Shown here: one piece after another, positions 7,503-17,455 of the stretch
Layout: each line of letters starts with the position of its first letter
How positions within the stretch are numbered: position 1 is the first letter of the stretch
Source: Fructobacillus fructosus KCTC 3544
GTDB taxonomy: Bacteria; Bacillota; Bacilli; Lactobacillales; Lactobacillaceae
NCBI RefSeq assembly: GCF_001438695.1
Contig: NZ_JQBH01000003.1
Coordinates: forward strand, 69,541 to 107,349
Reading direction: 5' to 3'
DNA length: 37,809 nt
Program-made: the position numbers and the translations under genes
Notes under the pieces: model-generated
The model's input: the letters and a program-made list of their open reading frames with translations, nothing else
The model's database searches: none
What the model was told of the DNA's origin: nothing

Positions 7503-7874
7503 TTACTTCTTCTTACCTGCAATTGCCGTAGCTGGGCCTTTGCGAGTACGGGCGTTGTTCTTCGTGTGTTGTCCACGAACGGGCAATCCCTTACGGTGAC
7601 GAATACCACGGTACGAAGCGATTTCTTGGAGTCCCTTGATATCAAGTGATACCTTACGACGCAAATCACCTTCCAACTGCAAGTTCAATGAAGCAATTGC
7701 TTCACGGATCTTGTCTTCGTCATCAACTGACAAATCACGAACACGGATGTCTTCTGACACACCGGCCGTCTTCAAGATCTTTTGTGCAGTCTGTGCACCG
7801 ATTCCGTAGATGTATGTTAAGCCGATGACAATACGCTTGTCACGTGGCAAATCAATACCTTCAATACGAGCCAT
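7503..7874 (-). CDS. rpsM: 30S ribosomal protein S13
   Basis: 123 residues, starting [21 protein letters not shown], with the helix-two-turn-helix region and the basic C-terminal tail [18 protein letters not shown]. Full length. S13 lies in the head of the small subunit and contacts the P-site tRNA and the B1 bridges to the large subunit. Good AGGAGGT site before the ATG at 7874. Order rpmJ-rpsM-rpsK-rpoA is standard for Firmicutes. Confidence 0.97.
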   Translation of the reverse strand: MARIEGIDLPRDKRIVIGLTYIYGIGAQTAQKILKTAGVSEDIRVRDLSVDDEDKIREAIASLNLQLEGDLRRKVSLDIKGLQEIASYRGIRHRKGLPVRGQHTKNNARTRKGPATAIAGKKK

Positions 7875-7946
7875 AACAATTTACCTCCTTTTGTTATTTT
7901 GAAAGAACCTTAACGTTCATTTTCAAGTGTTATTAAATGGTAAGTT

Positions 7947-8066
7947 TTACTTACCTGCGCGTTGCTTGTGCTTGGCGTTAGCTGGGCAAATCACCATTGT
8001 CCGGCCGTTACGCTTGATTACGCGACAAGATTCACACATCTTTTTTACTGATGGACGTACCTTCAT
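7947..8066 (-). CDS. rpmJ: 50S ribosomal protein L36
   Basis: A 39-codon gene starting [16 protein letters not shown] and ending [11 protein letters not shown]. Zinc-ribbon ligands C11, C14, C27 and H33 are all present, so this is the zinc-binding (C+) form. L36 is the smallest large-subunit protein and stabilises 23S rRNA. AGGAGGAATAG precedes the ATG. Lies in its conserved place between infA and rpsM. Confidence 0.95.
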   Translation of the reverse strand: MKVRPSVKKMCESCRVIKRNGRTMVICPANAKHKQRAGK

Positions 8067-8108
8067 AATCTATTCCTCCTATTCGGTTAACTGATTATCG
8101 ACCGTTCC

Positions 8109-8324
8109 TTAACGGAAACGGTAAGTAATACGACCCTTTGTCAAGTCGTAGGGTGACATCTCAACTGTGACGCGGTCACCTGGCAAGATACGGATGTAAT
8201 TCTTACGAATCTTACCGGAAACATGCGCCAGGATTACCGCCCCATTTTCAAGTTCGACTTGAAACATTGCGTTTGGCATTGTCTCTTTGACTTTGCCTTC
8301 AATTTCAATGACATCGTTGGCCAC
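8109..8324 (-). CDS. infA: Translation initiation factor IF-1
   Basis: 71 residues with a single S1-like OB fold: [20 protein letters not shown], then [25 protein letters not shown], then [18 protein letters not shown]. Start is GTG at 8324, supported by AGGAGGT 7 nt upstream and family length. IF-1 binds the A site during initiation and helps IF-2 and IF-3. First gene behind the strong promoter at 8384-8412, so it heads the infA-rplQ transcript. Confidence 0.96.
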   Translation of the reverse strand: MANDVIEIEGKVKETMPNAMFQVELENGAVILAHVSGKIRKNYIRILPGDRVTVEMSPYDLTKGRITYRFR

Positions 8325-8383
8325 GCAGATTACCTCCTATGTAACCATGCTTCAACATAATTGATAAGTGCTTAACCTATCAA

Positions 8384-8412
8384 ATTATACCAGAATTTTC
8401 AATAGTTGACAA
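8384..8412 (-). promoter_or_regulatory. Strong promoter of infA-rpmJ-rpsM-rpsK-rpoA-rplQ
   Basis: -35 TTGTCA (8412-8407, 5/6), spacer exactly 17 nt, -10 TATAAT (8389-8384, 6/6) with a TGG extension giving an extended -10. Predicted start near 8377, leader about 50 nt to the infA GTG. Allows expression of the alpha-operon genes independently of the S10 promoter 11 kb upstream. Confidence 0.88.
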
Positions 8413-8420
8413 GAAAAGCC

Positions 8421-8987
8421 TTAGTTCAAGCCATTCAAGACGGTTTTAACGGCTGAATAGATTGAATCCAAATCGCCTTCACCATCAATGGTATGGAGAA
8501 CATGGTGCTTTTCATAATAGTCAACCAATGGCAAATTCGCCTTCTTGTTGACTTCCAAGCGGTGTGCGATCACATCTTTCGTGTCATCGGCACGTCCACG
8601 ACCCAAAAGTCGTTGAACCAAAACATCATCAGAAACCTTAAAGTATAGCGTCGCTGAAACAGCTTCCCCGTGCTCTGATAAGAATTGGTCTAGGAACTTC
8701 GCTTGGTCTTCGTTTCGTGGATAACCATCAAGCATGAAACCATTTTCAACCACATCTTTTTGTGTCAACCGATCGGCGACCATCGCATTTGTGATTTCAT
8801 CAGGTACCAAGTTACCGGCGTCCATGTAGGCACGGGCTTTTTCACCCAATGCCGTCTTGTCGCGTAAGTTTGCTCGGAAAATGTCACCGGTCGAAATGTG
8901 AACCATCGGATAATCGGCAACAATCTTTTCTGCTTGTGTTCCCTTACCTGCGCCAGGCAGGCCCAAAAGAATTAAGTTTTTTGTCAT
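8421..8987 (-). CDS. adk: Adenylate kinase, short form
   Basis: 188 residues. P-loop [10 protein letters not shown] at 8-17, NMP-binding region [19 protein letters not shown] and the LLGRGRADD segment. Interconverts ATP+AMP and 2 ADP. Most Gram-positive Adk proteins are about 210-220 residues with a zinc-type LID; here the LID is replaced by a few residues ([11 protein letters not shown]), so this is a short-LID enzyme. The catalytic arginines in LLGRGR and HRLEV are retained. 19 nt after secY and in its conserved place. Short Adk is, to my knowledge, usual in Leuconostocaceae. Confidence 0.95.
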   Translation of the reverse strand: MTKNLILLGLPGAGKGTQAEKIVADYPMVHISTGDIFRANLRDKTALGEKARAYMDAGNLVPDEITNAMVADRLTQKDVVENGFMLDGYPRNEDQAKFLDQFLSEHGEAVSATLYFKVSDDVLVQRLLGRGRADDTKDVIAHRLEVNKKANLPLVDYYEKHHVLHTIDGEGDLDSIYSAVKTVLNGLN

Positions 8988-9006
8988 AACGAGACTCCTT
9001 CATGAA

Positions 9007-10305
9007 CTAGTGGAGAAAGCCCACGTAGTTCTTCTTTTGCAGCAAACCATCGATTTGACGAAGCAAATCAAGGGTAACCCCGATTGTGATTAGGAGGGAT
9101 GTTCCACCCAATCCAATCTTTTCATTCAATCCCCAAACATCAGAAGCAATCAGTGGCACCAGGGCAACAAAGCCAAGGTAAAGCGCCCCAACAAAGGAGA
9201 GACGCAACAAAAGCTTCGTGATAAACTTCTGCGTTTCGACACCAGGTCGAACCGACACGATGTAAGCACCTTGCTTTTGCAAGTTTTCCGAAAGCTTTTC
9301 CGGATTAACTTGAACAAAGGCATAGAAGTAAGTAAAGAGGATAATCATGGCTGTATAGAAGACCGCTCCGGTAATCGTCTGCATTGAGAAGATTTCCTTC
9401 AAGACCTTAAACCATTGGTCACTCGAGTACTTACTCTGAAAGGCGAAAAGAATTGTTTGTGGTGTTGAAATCAAAGACGAAGCAAAGATAACAGGAATAA
9501 CACCGGAAACGTTCAACTTCAGTGGCAAATAGGCTTCAGAACCGTAAGATGCAGCTGAACGTGTGTATTGAATCTGTAGCTTACGAGCTGCTTCGTAGAA
9601 CCAAGTCGTAATGCCAATAATCAAAATAATGGCCAAAACCAATACAGCGACGAAAATCCAACCGTTAACCACTTGAGACTTTGAAGCCTGCAGGACGTTT
9701 TCAGTAAAGATTTCCTTGAACGCACTTGGGGTTTGCGAAATAATTCCAGAAAAGATGATCATGGAAACGCCGTTCCCGAGACCCTTTTCCGTAATCATCT
9801 CACCAAGCCACATGGCAAAGAAAGTACCCATTGTCATGACCGAACCAATCAACAAGAAAGAGGTCACGTTGTTGGTCTGCTTGACCAAGCCATAGGCGGC
9901 TAAGGAGTTGAAACCAGCCGTAATTCCGACTGATTGCAAAAAAGCAAAGATAATGGTCAAATAACGGGTTGCTTGATTCAGCTTCCGTCGACCAACTTCA
10001 CCTTGCTTACTCCATTCGACAAAACGTGGCACGATATCTAATTGCAGCAACTGCACAACAATTTGCGCCGTCACATAGGGTGACACTCCCATCGCAAAGA
10101 GGGAGAAGTTCAGCAGTCCCCCACCCGAGAAGATATTTAAGATGTTTAGCAAACCTGAGTTCGCCACAGACTGCAAGGCAGCAGGGTTCACACCAGGAAC
10201 GGTAATATGTGTTCCAATTCGATAAACGAAAATCAAAAACACAGTCCAAAGCATCTTTTTGCGAATATCTTTTTGTCGGATAGCATTAAATAACGTGCGG
10301 AACAT
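9007..10305 (-). CDS. secY: Protein translocase subunit SecY
   Basis: 432 residues, ten TM segments, full length. Conserved features include the plug region SGGGLLNFSLFAMGVSPYVTA, the GLGNGVSMIIFSGI region and the RPGVETQKFI cytoplasmic loop that contacts SecA and the ribosome. Forms the membrane channel of the general secretion pathway with SecE and SecG; the motor SecA is encoded at 33611-36022. The ATG overlaps the stop of rplO (TAATG), so translation is coupled to the ribosomal operon. Confidence 0.97.
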   Translation of the reverse strand: MFRTLFNAIRQKDIRKKMLWTVFLIFVYRIGTHITVPGVNPAALQSVANSGLLNILNIFSGGGLLNFSLFAMGVSPYVTAQIVVQLLQLDIVPRFVEWSKQGEVGRRKLNQATRYLTIIFAFLQSVGITAGFNSLAAYGLVKQTNNVTSFLLIGSVMTMGTFFAMWLGEMITEKGLGNGVSMIIFSGIISQTPSAFKEIFTENVLQASKSQVVNGWIFVAVLVLAIILIIGITTWFYEAARKLQIQYTRSAASYGSEAYLPLKLNVSGVIPVIFASSLISTPQTILFAFQSKYSSDQWFKVLKEIFSMQTITGAVFYTAMIILFTYFYAFVQVNPEKLSENLQKQGAYIVSVRPGVETQKFITKLLLRLSFVGALYLGFVALVPLIASDVWGLNEKIGLGGTSLLITIGVTLDLLRQIDGLLQKKNYVGFLH

Positions 10306-10739
10306 TAAATCACCTCGGTGTTACCACCAGCTTGTTCAATTGCCTTTACGGCTGATGCAGAGAACTTGTTGGCCTTAACCGTCAACTTCTTGTCAAGTTG
10401 ACCGTTACCCAAAATCTTCACACCATCTTTTTGGTTCTTAACGAGACCAGATTCAATCAACAAAGCTGGTGTCACTTCAGTACCGTTATCGAAGTTGTTC
10501 AACTTGTCCAAGTTAACAACAGCGAATTCCTTGCGTGAAATGTTTGTAAATCCACGCTTTGGGATACGACGGTACAAAGGCATCTGTCCACCTTCGAAGC
10601 CAAGACGCGTCTTACCACGAGCCTTTTGACCCTTTTGACCACGACCAGCAGTCTTACCATTTCCAGATGATGTACCACGACCAACACGGTTGCGTACAAA
10701 GCGTGAGCCTGCAGCAGGTTGTAATTCGTTCAAATCCAT
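10305..10739 (-). CDS. rplO: 50S ribosomal protein L15
   Basis: 144 residues: [20 protein letters not shown], a glycine/arginine-rich extension [20 protein letters not shown] that threads into 23S rRNA, and a globular C-terminal domain ending [14 protein letters not shown]. Full length. A late-assembling large-subunit protein. Shares one base with secY, typical of the spc operon. Confidence 0.97.
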   Translation of the reverse strand: MDLNELQPAAGSRFVRNRVGRGTSSGNGKTAGRGQKGQKARGKTRLGFEGGQMPLYRRIPKRGFTNISRKEFAVVNLDKLNNFDNGTEVTPALLIESGLVKNQKDGVKILGNGQLDKKLTVKANKFSASAVKAIEQAGGNTEVI

Positions 10740-10768
10740 GGTTTGGTCCCTCCTTTTCTAGATTATTT

Positions 10769-10951
10769 TTACTTTACTTCTTCAACAGAGATCAAGTGTG
10801 CAATATGGAAGATTGCGCCACGAGTCGCTGCGTTATCTGGCTTCACCACTGAGCTTGACACACGGTTAAGTCCAAGTGACTTAACGATGGCACGTTGCTT
10901 AGGCAAGCGATGAGCCGCACTCTTAATCAAAGTGATCTTCAAATCAGCCAT
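10769..10951 (-). CDS. rpmD: 50S ribosomal protein L30
   Basis: 60 residues, [20 protein letters not shown], with [20 protein letters not shown], matching the compact bacterial L30 fold. Conserved place between rpsE and rplO, 11 nt after rpsE. Shine-Dalgarno AAGGAGCG before the ATG at 10951. Confidence 0.95.
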   Translation of the reverse strand: MADLKITLIKSAAHRLPKQRAIVKSLGLNRVSSSVVKPDNAATRGAIFHIAHLISVEEVK

Positions 10952-10962
10952 GTTATCGCTCC

Positions 10963-11469
10963 TTATTCAGCCAAGTGTTCCAATGAAACACCACGTAAGT
11001 TTGCAACGTCGTTTGCATCCTTCAACTTTGACAAACCATCAAAAGTTGCGCGGACAACGTTAACTGGAGTTGATGAACCAAGTGACTTTGCAGTCACATC
11101 AGCGATTCCAGCTAATTCCATAACGGAACGAGTAGAACCACCAGCGGCAACCCCGGCACCTTCTTCAGCTGGCTTGATCAAAATCTTACCACCTGCATGT
11201 TCTCCAAGAACATCGTGAGGAATAGTCGTACCAACCATTGGGACAGTGATCAAGTTGCGCTTTGCATCTTCGACGGCCTTACGGATAGCTTCAGGCACTT
11301 CTTGCGCCTTACCAGTTCCGAAACCAACGTGTCCTTGCTTGTCACCAACGACAACCAAAGCACCGAAACGCAAACGACGTCCACCCTTAACAACCTTGGT
11401 AACACGGTTAATTGCGACAACGTTTTCTTCTAATTCACCTAATTCTTTAGGGTTTACGAATTCAACCAT
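10963..11469 (-). CDS. rpsE: 30S ribosomal protein S5
   Basis: 168 residues with the double-stranded-RNA-binding-like N-terminal part ([20 protein letters not shown], containing the loop where spectinomycin resistance arises) and the C-terminal [23 protein letters not shown]5 influences decoding accuracy with S4 and S12. The loop KGGRRLRF looks wild type (K-G-G-R retained). Confidence 0.97.
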   Translation of the reverse strand: MVEFVNPKELGELEENVVAINRVTKVVKGGRRLRFGALVVVGDKQGHVGFGTGKAQEVPEAIRKAVEDAKRNLITVPMVGTTIPHDVLGEHAGGKILIKPAEEGAGVAAGGSTRSVMELAGIADVTAKSLGSSTPVNVVRATFDGLSKLKDANDVANLRGVSLEHLAE

Positions 11470-11488
11470 TTGTTTATTCCTCCTTTCC

Positions 11489-11842
11489 TTAGAACTTCAA
11501 GCCGTTTTCACGAGCTGAATCAGCCAAAGCCTTCACACGTCCGTGATAGACATAACCACCACGATCGAAGACAACTTCTTCGATGTTAGCAGCCTTGGCG
11601 TTCTTGGCGATTAACTCACCAACCTTAACGGCTTGTTCAACCTTCGTGCCGGTAACATCGGCAGATTGTGATGAGGCACTTGCTAGCGTTACACCCGCTA
11701 CGTCATCAATCAATTGAGCGTAGATGTTTACATTAGAACGGAAAACGTTCAAACGTGGGCGAGCAGCAGTACCAGAGACCTTTCCGCGGACGCGCTTGTG
11801 GCGACGTGCACGGAGCTTGTTCTTATCTGGTTTTGAAATCAT
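11489..11842 (-). CDS. rplR: 50S ribosomal protein L18
   Basis: 117 residues, basic start [20 protein letters not shown] and end [27 protein letters not shown]18 binds 5S rRNA with L5. 87 nt after rplF; a 7-bp hairpin with a UACG loop lies in that spacer before the ribosome-binding site. Confidence 0.97.
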   Translation of the reverse strand: MISKPDKNKLRARRHKRVRGKVSGTAARPRLNVFRSNVNIYAQLIDDVAGVTLASASSQSADVTGTKVEQAVKVGELIAKNAKAANIEEVVFDRGGYVYHGRVKALADSARENGLKF

Positions 11843-11861
11843 AGCTGTGCTTTCCTTTTCT

Positions 11862-11879
11862 AGGCAATCGTAATTGCCT
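11862..11879 (-). other. Hairpin AGGCAAT-TACG-ATTGCCT in the rplF-rplR spacer
   Basis: Perfect 7-bp stem with a TACG (UNCG-class) tetraloop, about 20 nt before the rplR ATG and without a U-run. Probably an mRNA stability or pausing element; not a terminator. Confidence 0.55.
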
Positions 11880-11929
11880 GTTCAAAATAATTAATTAATC
11901 CGGTGAAAACTGATCGTAAAGCGTTAAGC

Positions 11930-12466
11930 TTACTTACCAGTCTTACCTTCCTTGCGCTTAACAACTTCGCCTTCGTAACGAATTCCCTTACCCTTATATG
12001 GTTCTGGGGGGCGAACGGCGCGAACTTCAGCGGCAAAGTCACCAACGGCTTGCTTTGAGATTCCAGAAATCTTGATTGTCAAAGCATCAGGTACTTCAAC
12101 CGTCAATCCTTCGCGATCTTCAAAGTCAACTGGGTGTGACATTCCAACTGACAGGTTCAATACTGAACCCTTCTTTGCGGCACGGTAACCAACACCAACC
12201 ATCTTCAATGTCTTAGTGAAACCTTGGGTAACACCTTCGATCATGTTGATGAAGTTTGCTGTGGTCGTTCCGTGCAAGGCACGGTGCTTCTTGTCTTCGG
12301 CTGCACGAGTGAAACGAACTTCCGTTCCATCCATGTGCATCGTGATTTCAGGGTTGATTGTGTATGACAATTCACCCTTAGGTCCCTTAACCGTGACGTG
12401 TTGTCCGTCCTGCTTAACTTCAACGCCAGCAGGAATCGTAACTACTTTATTACCAATACGGCTCAT
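11930..12466 (-). CDS. rplF: 50S ribosomal protein L6
   Basis: 178 residues, two repeated alpha/beta domains, ending in the conserved [20 protein letters not shown] signature near 150-168. L6 stabilises the sarcin-ricin region where elongation factors bind. Shine-Dalgarno AAAGGAGAC before the ATG. In the spc operon between rpsH and rplR. Confidence 0.97.
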   Translation of the reverse strand: MSRIGNKVVTIPAGVEVKQDGQHVTVKGPKGELSYTINPEITMHMDGTEVRFTRAAEDKKHRALHGTTTANFINMIEGVTQGFTKTLKMVGVGYRAAKKGSVLNLSVGMSHPVDFEDREGLTVEVPDALTIKISGISKQAVGDFAAEVRAVRPPEPYKGKGIRYEGEVVKRKEGKTGK

Positions 12467-12490
12467 GGTAAGTCTCCTTTCTTAGATATA

Positions 12491-12889
12491 TTACCAAACG
12501 TAAGCCAGCACTTCGCCACCAACTTGGTTAGCGCGTGCGACTTTATCAGTGACAACACCCATTGATGTTGACACAATCGCGATACCAAGGCCATTCAAAA
12601 CCTTTGGCATGTCTTCGGCCTTAGCGTACTTACGCAAACCAGGCTTTGACACACGCTTGATACCAGTGATAACACGCTCTTGATCTTCTCCGTACTTCAA
12701 GAATACGTTGATAACACCTTGCTTGTTGTCTTCAACGAATTCAAAGTCGCGGATGAAACCTTCTTGCTTCAAGATCTCAGCCATGCTCTTCTTCATTTTT
12801 GATGCTGGAATTGAAACGGAAGCGTGACGCGCCAAGTTGGCGTTACGAATACGAGTCAAAAAATCAGCAATTGGATCAGTCATAGACAT
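12491..12889 (-). CDS. rpsH: 30S ribosomal protein S8
   Basis: 132 residues, [20 protein letters not shown], with the C-terminal [20 protein letters not shown] that contacts 16S helix 21. S8 is a primary binder of 16S rRNA and in enterobacteria represses the spc operon at the L5 message. Preceded by a 125-nt structured spacer where rpsN would normally lie. Confidence 0.97.
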   Translation of the reverse strand: MSMTDPIADFLTRIRNANLARHASVSIPASKMKKSMAEILKQEGFIRDFEFVEDNKQGVINVFLKYGEDQERVITGIKRVSKPGLRKYAKAEDMPKVLNGLGIAIVSTSMGVVTDKVARANQVGGEVLAYVW

Positions 12890-13014
12890 CTATCGATATC
12901 CTCCTTTATATTTTGAACGTAACAACAATTGATACGCTCTTAAGTCAAGCAGACCAAAGTCTACCGGACTTAAGAACGTGTCACTCAAGTGAGTGACCGT
13001 CCTTAATTGTCGTC
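12890..13014 (-). promoter_or_regulatory. Structured rplE-rpsH spacer in place of rpsN
   Basis: No coding frame of S14 size fits here (125 nt against about 186 needed for a 61-residue S14). On the minus strand two helices can be drawn: GTCACTC-ACTT-GAGTGAC (7-bp stem, near 12978-12995) and GACTTAAGA pairing with TCTTAAGTC (9 bp) around a 20-nt loop. Neither has a U-run. Candidate autoregulatory or processing element, for example for S8; inference only. Confidence 0.45.
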
Positions 13015-13557
13015 TTACTTAGCAAATGGCATGCCAAGTTGTGCCAACAATTCGTGACCTTCTTCATCGTTTTGGGCAGTCGTTACGATAACGATGTCCA
13101 AACCGCGAACCTTGTTCACCTTGTCAAAGTCGATTTCAGGGAAAATCAACTGTTCACGGATACCCAATGTGTAGTTTCCACGACCGTCAAAGGCCTTACC
13201 AGAAACACCATGGAAATCACGAACACGTGGCAAGGAGATGTTGATCAACTTGTCCAAGAATTCGTACATGCGTTCGCCACGCAAAGTAACCTTGGTCCCG
13301 ATTGCCATTCCTTCACGCAAACGGAAACCGGCGATTGACTTCTTAGCACGCGTGATTACTGGTTGTTGACCAGCAATCAGCTTCAATTCTTCAACCGCTT
13401 CATCGAGGTTCTTTGAGTTTGACACGGCATCACCAACACCCATGTTCAATACGATCTTTTCGATCTTAGGTGCTTGCATGATTGACGTGAAGTTAAACTT
13501 CTTGATTAAAGCAGGTTGAACTTCATTAACATATTTTTCTTTTAATTCATTTGCCAT
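13015..13557 (-). CDS. rplE: 50S ribosomal protein L5
   Basis: 180 residues, [20 protein letters not shown], with [15 protein letters not shown] and the end [27 protein letters not shown]. Binds 5S rRNA and contacts the P-site tRNA T-loop. Follows rplX by 35 nt; the next gene is rpsH, since rpsN is missing at this locus. Confidence 0.97.
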   Translation of the reverse strand: MANELKEKYVNEVQPALIKKFNFTSIMQAPKIEKIVLNMGVGDAVSNSKNLDEAVEELKLIAGQQPVITRAKKSIAGFRLREGMAIGTKVTLRGERMYEFLDKLINISLPRVRDFHGVSGKAFDGRGNYTLGIREQLIFPEIDFDKVNKVRGLDIVIVTTAQNDEEGHELLAQLGMPFAK

Positions 13558-13592
13558 GATAATGATTTCTACCTTTCAAATGGTTAGCTTAA

Positions 13593-13901
13593 TTAGCCCA
13601 GCTTGTTGCCAGACTTCTTGGCAAAACGTACCTTCTTGCCGTCTTCAAACTTGAATCCAACCTTCGTTGGTTCGTTCGTTGAAGGGTCAAGTAGTTGCAC
13701 GTTTGATGCATGGATAGGTGCTTCTGTATCGATAACACCACCCTGTGGATATTCGTTAGAAGGCTTTTGATGCTTCTTAACGAGGTTTACGCCTTCGACA
13801 ACGACACGGTTCTTTGAAGCAACAGTCTTAGTGATTGTTCCTTCCTTACCCTTGTCCTTACCTGCAATGACGCGAACCTTATCACCTGTTTTTACAAACA
13901 T
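13593..13901 (-). CDS. rplX: 50S ribosomal protein L24
   Basis: 102 residues starting [20 protein letters not shown] (the KOW motif). The frame is open back to 14027 and overlaps rplN, but the ATG at 13901 has AAGGAGGAG upstream and gives family length, so the longer form is rejected. L24 initiates large-subunit assembly. 22 nt after rplN. Confidence 0.96.
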   Translation of the reverse strand: MFVKTGDKVRVIAGKDKGKEGTITKTVASKNRVVVEGVNLVKKHQKPSNEYPQGGVIDTEAPIHASNVQLLDPSTNEPTKVGFKFEDGKKVRFAKKSGNKLG

Positions 13902-13923
13902 GATTGGCTCCTCCTTGTCAGTA

Positions 13924-14292
13924 TTAGAGCACTTCTGGTGCCAATGAAACGATACGCGTATAGTTGTTGTCACGCAATTCACGAGCAACAGGGCCAAAGA
14001 TACGCGTTCCGACTGGTGACTTGTCATCCTTTACGATAACAGCAGCGTTTTCATCAAAGTTGATGTATGAACCGTCCGTACGACGTACGTCAGAAACAGT
14101 TCGCACGATGACAGCCTTAACGACGTCACCCTTCTTCACTGTACCACCAGGGATAGCTTGCTTAACAGTAGCAACAATCATGTCACCGATGCCAGCAACC
14201 TTACGGCCAGAACCACCGAGCACTTTAATCGTCAAGATCTCACGTGCGCCAGAGTTATCAGCCACTTTCAAACGACTCTCTTGTTGAATCAT
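13924..14292 (-). CDS. rplN: 50S ribosomal protein L14
   Basis: 122 residues, [20 protein letters not shown], with [13 protein letters not shown] and the family end [15 protein letters not shown] central large-subunit protein that takes part in the inter-subunit bridges to 16S helix 14. AAGGAGGAT before the ATG. Canonical place after rpsQ. Confidence 0.97.
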   Translation of the reverse strand: MIQQESRLKVADNSGAREILTIKVLGGSGRKVAGIGDMIVATVKQAIPGGTVKKGDVVKAVIVRTVSDVRRTDGSYINFDENAAVIVKDDKSPVGTRIFGPVARELRDNNYTRIVSLAPEVL

Positions 14293-14341
14293 GGTTCATC
14301 CTCCTTGTTAGCAATTATTACAGACGAATGGTTAACCTAAA

Positions 14342-14608
14342 TTAAAGGATAACGGCCTCTTCAATGACCTTAACCAAACGGAAGTGCTTCGTTGCAGACA
14401 AAGGACGAGTTTCCATGATTTGGACGATGTCGCCTTGCTTGGCAACATTCTTTTCATCATGGGCCTTGAACTTCTTCGTATAGCGAACTCGCTTACCATA
14501 AACTGGGTGGTTGACGTAAGTGTCAACGGCAACAGTAATTGTCTTTTCCATCTTGTCGGAAACGACACGGCCACGGTAGACCTTACGAGCGTTACGTTCT
14601 TCACTCAT
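14342..14608 (-). CDS. rpsQ: 30S ribosomal protein S17
   Basis: 88 residues, [20 protein letters not shown] and [21 protein letters not shown], an OB-fold primary 16S rRNA binder. Full length. 22 nt after rpmC, with AGGAAGAAG before the ATG. Confidence 0.97.
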   Translation of the reverse strand: MSEERNARKVYRGRVVSDKMEKTITVAVDTYVNHPVYGKRVRYTKKFKAHDEKNVAKQGDIVQIMETRPLSATKHFRLVKVIEEAVIL

Positions 14609-14630
14609 TATTCAGCTTCTTCCTTTCGTC

Positions 14631-14837
14631 TTATTTGTTGGCTTCTGCCAACTGTTGTGCACGAATGACAGTCTTCACACGTGCAATGTCCTTACGAACT
14701 TTTGAAATACGGGCCGTGTTTTCCAATTGACCAGTAGCCAATTGGAAACGAAGGTTGAACAATTCTTCCTTGAATTCGGCTTCGCGCTTTTGCAAATCCG
14801 CAAGTGACAAAGCTTTTAATTCATTTGCTTTCGCCAT
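14631..14837 (-). CDS. rpmC: 50S ribosomal protein L29
   Basis: 68 residues, two-helix hairpin protein with [20 protein letters not shown] and [17 protein letters not shown]. It lies at the tunnel exit beside L23. Its ATG overlaps the stop of rplP by one base (TAATG). Confidence 0.96.
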   Translation of the reverse strand: MAKANELKALSLADLQKREAEFKEELFNLRFQLATGQLENTARISKVRKDIARVKTVIRAQQLAEANK

Positions 14838-15250
14838 TATTCAGCCTCCCGAGCAATAATCTTCGTCTTAACAGGCAACTTGTGTGAGGCAAGACGCAAT
14901 GCTTCCAAGGCAACAGGCTTAGCCACGCCACCAACTTCGAACATTACCTTACCACGCTTAACTGGGGCAACCCATCCTTCAGGTGCACCCTTACCGTTAC
15001 CCATTCGAACACCAACACCCTTCGATGTATATGACTTGTGTGGGAAAATCTTAATCCAGACCTTACCACCACGCTTCATATAACGGGTCATTGCAATACG
15101 GGCAGCTTCAATTTGCCGGTTAGTAATCCAGCTTGAAGTCGTTGCTTGCAAGCCGTAGTCACCGAAGGCAACCGTCTTTCCACCCTTTGCTTCACCACGC
15201 ATGTGGCCACGGTGTACACGACGGAACTTAACACGCTTTGGTACTAACAT
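14837..15250 (-). CDS. rplP: 50S ribosomal protein L16
   Basis: 137 residues, [20 protein letters not shown] and [35 protein letters not shown]16 helps place A-site tRNA near the peptidyl transferase centre. The hydroxylation-site arginine in the [15 protein letters not shown] region is retained. Coupled to rpmC by a one-base overlap. Confidence 0.97.
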   Translation of the reverse strand: MLVPKRVKFRRVHRGHMRGEAKGGKTVAFGDYGLQATTSSWITNRQIEAARIAMTRYMKRGGKVWIKIFPHKSYTSKGVGVRMGNGKGAPEGWVAPVKRGKVMFEVGGVAKPVALEALRLASHKLPVKTKIIAREAE

Positions 15251-15264
15251 GTTTGCTTCCCTCC

Positions 15265-15933
15265 TTACTTGTTCTTCTTCTTTGGCAACACATCACCGCG
15301 GTAGATCCAAGTCTTGATACCCAAGTTTCCGTAAGCAGTAACTGCTTCGTCCCATGAGTAATCGATGTCGGCACGGAGTGTGTGGAGTGGAACAGTTCCT
15401 TCAGTGTACTGTTCGATACGTGACATATCTGCCCCGTTCAAACGACCTGAAACAACAATCTTGATTCCCTTAGCACCGGCACGGCGGGCACGTTGGATCG
15501 CACCACGCATTGCACGACGGAAGGCAACACGACGTTCCAAATCACCAGCAACTTGCATTCCCACCAAGTGAGCAGACAAGTCTGGCTTTTTGATTTCAAC
15601 AATGTTGATGAACACGCGCTTGTGACGGCCACGTGAGTCAACATCAGTCAACTTAGCTAATTGCGTACGCAACTTTTCAACTTCGGAACCACCCTTACCA
15701 ATAACCATTCCTGGCTTGGCAGTGTGCAAAGTCAAATCGATACGTGACTTCGTTGAGCGTTCGATTTCGACACGGTCAACTGACGCATCCGTTAAGTGCT
15801 CTTCGATGTACTTGCGAATACGCAAGTCTTCAAGAAGTTGGTTAGAAAAGTCTGCCTTGTTAGCAAACCACTTCGCATCCCAGTCACGGATGACACCGAC
15901 ACGGAAGCCAGTTGGGTTAATCTTTTGACCCAT
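15265..15933 (-). CDS. rpsC: 30S ribosomal protein S3
   Basis: 222 residues, [20 protein letters not shown]. The N-terminal KH domain carries [15 protein letters not shown], and the C-terminal domain ends [14 protein letters not shown]. It forms part of the mRNA entry channel. Its ATG overlaps the rplV stop (TAATG). Confidence 0.97.
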   Translation of the reverse strand: MGQKINPTGFRVGVIRDWDAKWFANKADFSNQLLEDLRIRKYIEEHLTDASVDRVEIERSTKSRIDLTLHTAKPGMVIGKGGSEVEKLRTQLAKLTDVDSRGRHKRVFINIVEIKKPDLSAHLVGMQVAGDLERRVAFRRAMRGAIQRARRAGAKGIKIVVSGRLNGADMSRIEQYTEGTVPLHTLRADIDYSWDEAVTAYGNLGIKTWIYRGDVLPKKKNK

Positions 15934-16289
15934 TACTTTTCCTCCTTCTCAGCAACCACAATCGTAATGTGGCTTGTGCGCTTGTTAATAGCGGAAGCTG
16001 ATCCCTTCGCACGTGGACGGAAACGCTTAAGCGTTGGTCCTTCGTTTGCGAATGCTTCCTTAACGATCAAATCTTCACGGTCAAGTGAAAAGTTGTTTTC
16101 AGCGTTTGCAACTGCTGAGTTCAATACCTTGTAAATATCTTCAGTTGAAGTATTTGGCAAGAACTTTAGGATTGCAAAGGCTTCGTTGACATTCTTCCGA
16201 CGAATCGTATCAAGAACTAAGCGCGCCTTACGAGGGGCAACGCGAACGATCTTGGCAGTCGCCCGAGCTGATGTTACTTGTTCAGCCAT
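15933..16289 (-). CDS. rplV: 50S ribosomal protein L22
   Basis: 118 residues, [20 protein letters not shown] and the beta-hairpin [20 protein letters not shown] that lines the exit tunnel, the site where macrolide-resistance insertions occur; it looks wild type here. Normal length. In the S10 operon between rpsS and rpsC. Confidence 0.97.
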   Translation of the reverse strand: MAEQVTSARATAKIVRVAPRKARLVLDTIRRKNVNEAFAILKFLPNTSTEDIYKVLNSAVANAENNFSLDREDLIVKEAFANEGPTLKRFRPRAKGSASAINKRTSHITIVVAEKEEK

Positions 16290-16303
16290 TTTGCATTTCC
16301 TCC

Positions 16304-16579
16304 TTACTTAGTCTTCTTATCGTCTACTTTGTGTCCGCGGAAAGTACGAGTTGGAACGAATTCACCCAACTTGTGACCAACCATGTCGTCTTGGACATAA
16401 ACAGGAACGTGCTTCCGACCGTCGTAAACTGCGATCGTGAAGCCGATGAAACTTGGGAAAATCGTTGAACGACGTGACCATGTCTTGATCACTGACTTCT
16501 TTTCTTGGTCCGCTTGGGCCTCGATCTTCTTAAGCAAGTGCGGGTCCGCAAATGGTCCCTTTTTTAAACTACGAGCCAT
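16304..16579 (-). CDS. rpsS: 30S ribosomal protein S19
   Basis: 91 residues, [20 protein letters not shown], with [20 protein letters not shown] and [14 protein letters not shown]. Located in the head of the small subunit with S13. 17 nt after rplB; Shine-Dalgarno AAAGGAGAT. Confidence 0.97.
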   Translation of the reverse strand: MARSLKKGPFADPHLLKKIEAQADQEKKSVIKTWSRRSTIFPSFIGFTIAVYDGRKHVPVYVQDDMVGHKLGEFVPTRTFRGHKVDDKKTK

Positions 16580-16596
16580 TAGTTATCTCCTTTCCC

Positions 16597-17433
16597 TTAC
16601 TTACTCTTCTTACGACCACGAATAATGAACTTCGTTGAGTTCTTCTTCTTGTCGCGAGTCTTCTTACCAGCAGTCTTCTTACCCCATGGGGAAAGTGGAC
16701 TAGGCATACCAACTGGTGCCTTACCTTCACCACCACCGTGTGGGTGATCGTTAGGGTTCATTACTGATCCACGAACGTGTGGACGAATACCACGCCAACG
16801 GTTACGACCAGCCTTACCCCAGTTGATCAATGAATGTTCGGCGTTACCAACTTCACCGATGGTTGCACGAGAAGTCTCCAAGACCAAACGTACTTCACCT
16901 GAAGTCAAACGAACAATGACATACTTACCGTCACGTCCCAAAACCTGTGCAGATGCACCGGCTGAACGAGCCAATTGGCCACCCTTACCAGGCTTCAATT
17001 CGATGTTGTGAATCAAAGTACCTTCAGGAATAGCACTCAATGGCAAGGCATTACCGATCTTAATATCGGCATCAGGACCAGATTGAACTTTATCGCCAAC
17101 CTTCAATCCCTTAGGCGCCAAGATATAGCTCTTGATTCCGTCTTCATAGACGATCAAAGCAATGTTAGCCGTACGGTTTGGATCGTATTCGATAGCCTTA
17201 ACAGTCGCGAACTTGCCGTCCTTGACACGCTTGAAATCGATAATACGGTAGGCTTGCTTGTGTCCACCAGCCTTGTGGCGAACAGTCATGCGACCTTGTG
17301 CGTTACGCGCACCGGTCTTTGACTTCTTTTCCAACAAACTCTTTTCGGGCGTTGACTTCGTGATTTCAGAGAAATCAGAAGAAGTCATGTTACGACGTCC
17401 GTTAGAGGTTGGCTTGTACTTCTTGATAGCCAA
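16597..17433 (-). CDS. rplB: 50S ribosomal protein L2
   Basis: 278 residues. OB-fold plus SH3-like barrel. C-terminal signature [20 protein letters not shown] includes the conserved histidine (HPHGGG) implicated in peptidyl transferase organisation. Full length. Order rplW-rplB-rpsS is standard. Confidence 0.98.
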   Translation of the reverse strand: MAIKKYKPTSNGRRNMTSSDFSEITKSTPEKSLLEKKSKTGARNAQGRMTVRHKAGGHKQAYRIIDFKRVKDGKFATVKAIEYDPNRTANIALIVYEDGIKSYILAPKGLKVGDKVQSGPDADIKIGNALPLSAIPEGTLIHNIELKPGKGGQLARSAGASAQVLGRDGKYVIVRLTSGEVRLVLETSRATIGEVGNAEHSLINWGKAGRNRWRGIRPHVRGSVMNPNDHPHGGGEGKAPVGMPSPLSPWGKKTAGKKTRDKKKNSTKFIIRGRKKSK

Positions 17434-17455
17434 TGTCTTATCCTCCTATTTAAAA

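Noticed and set aside
13902-14027. Longer N-terminus for L24 overlapping rplN
   Set aside because: The extra 42 residues match no L24 and a strong Shine-Dalgarno precedes the ATG at 13901.
14014-14340. Plus-strand frames opposite rplN, rplF, rpsE and other ribosomal genes
   Set aside because: Antisense frames caused by codon bias in highly expressed genes; no start signals and complete overlap with conserved proteins.
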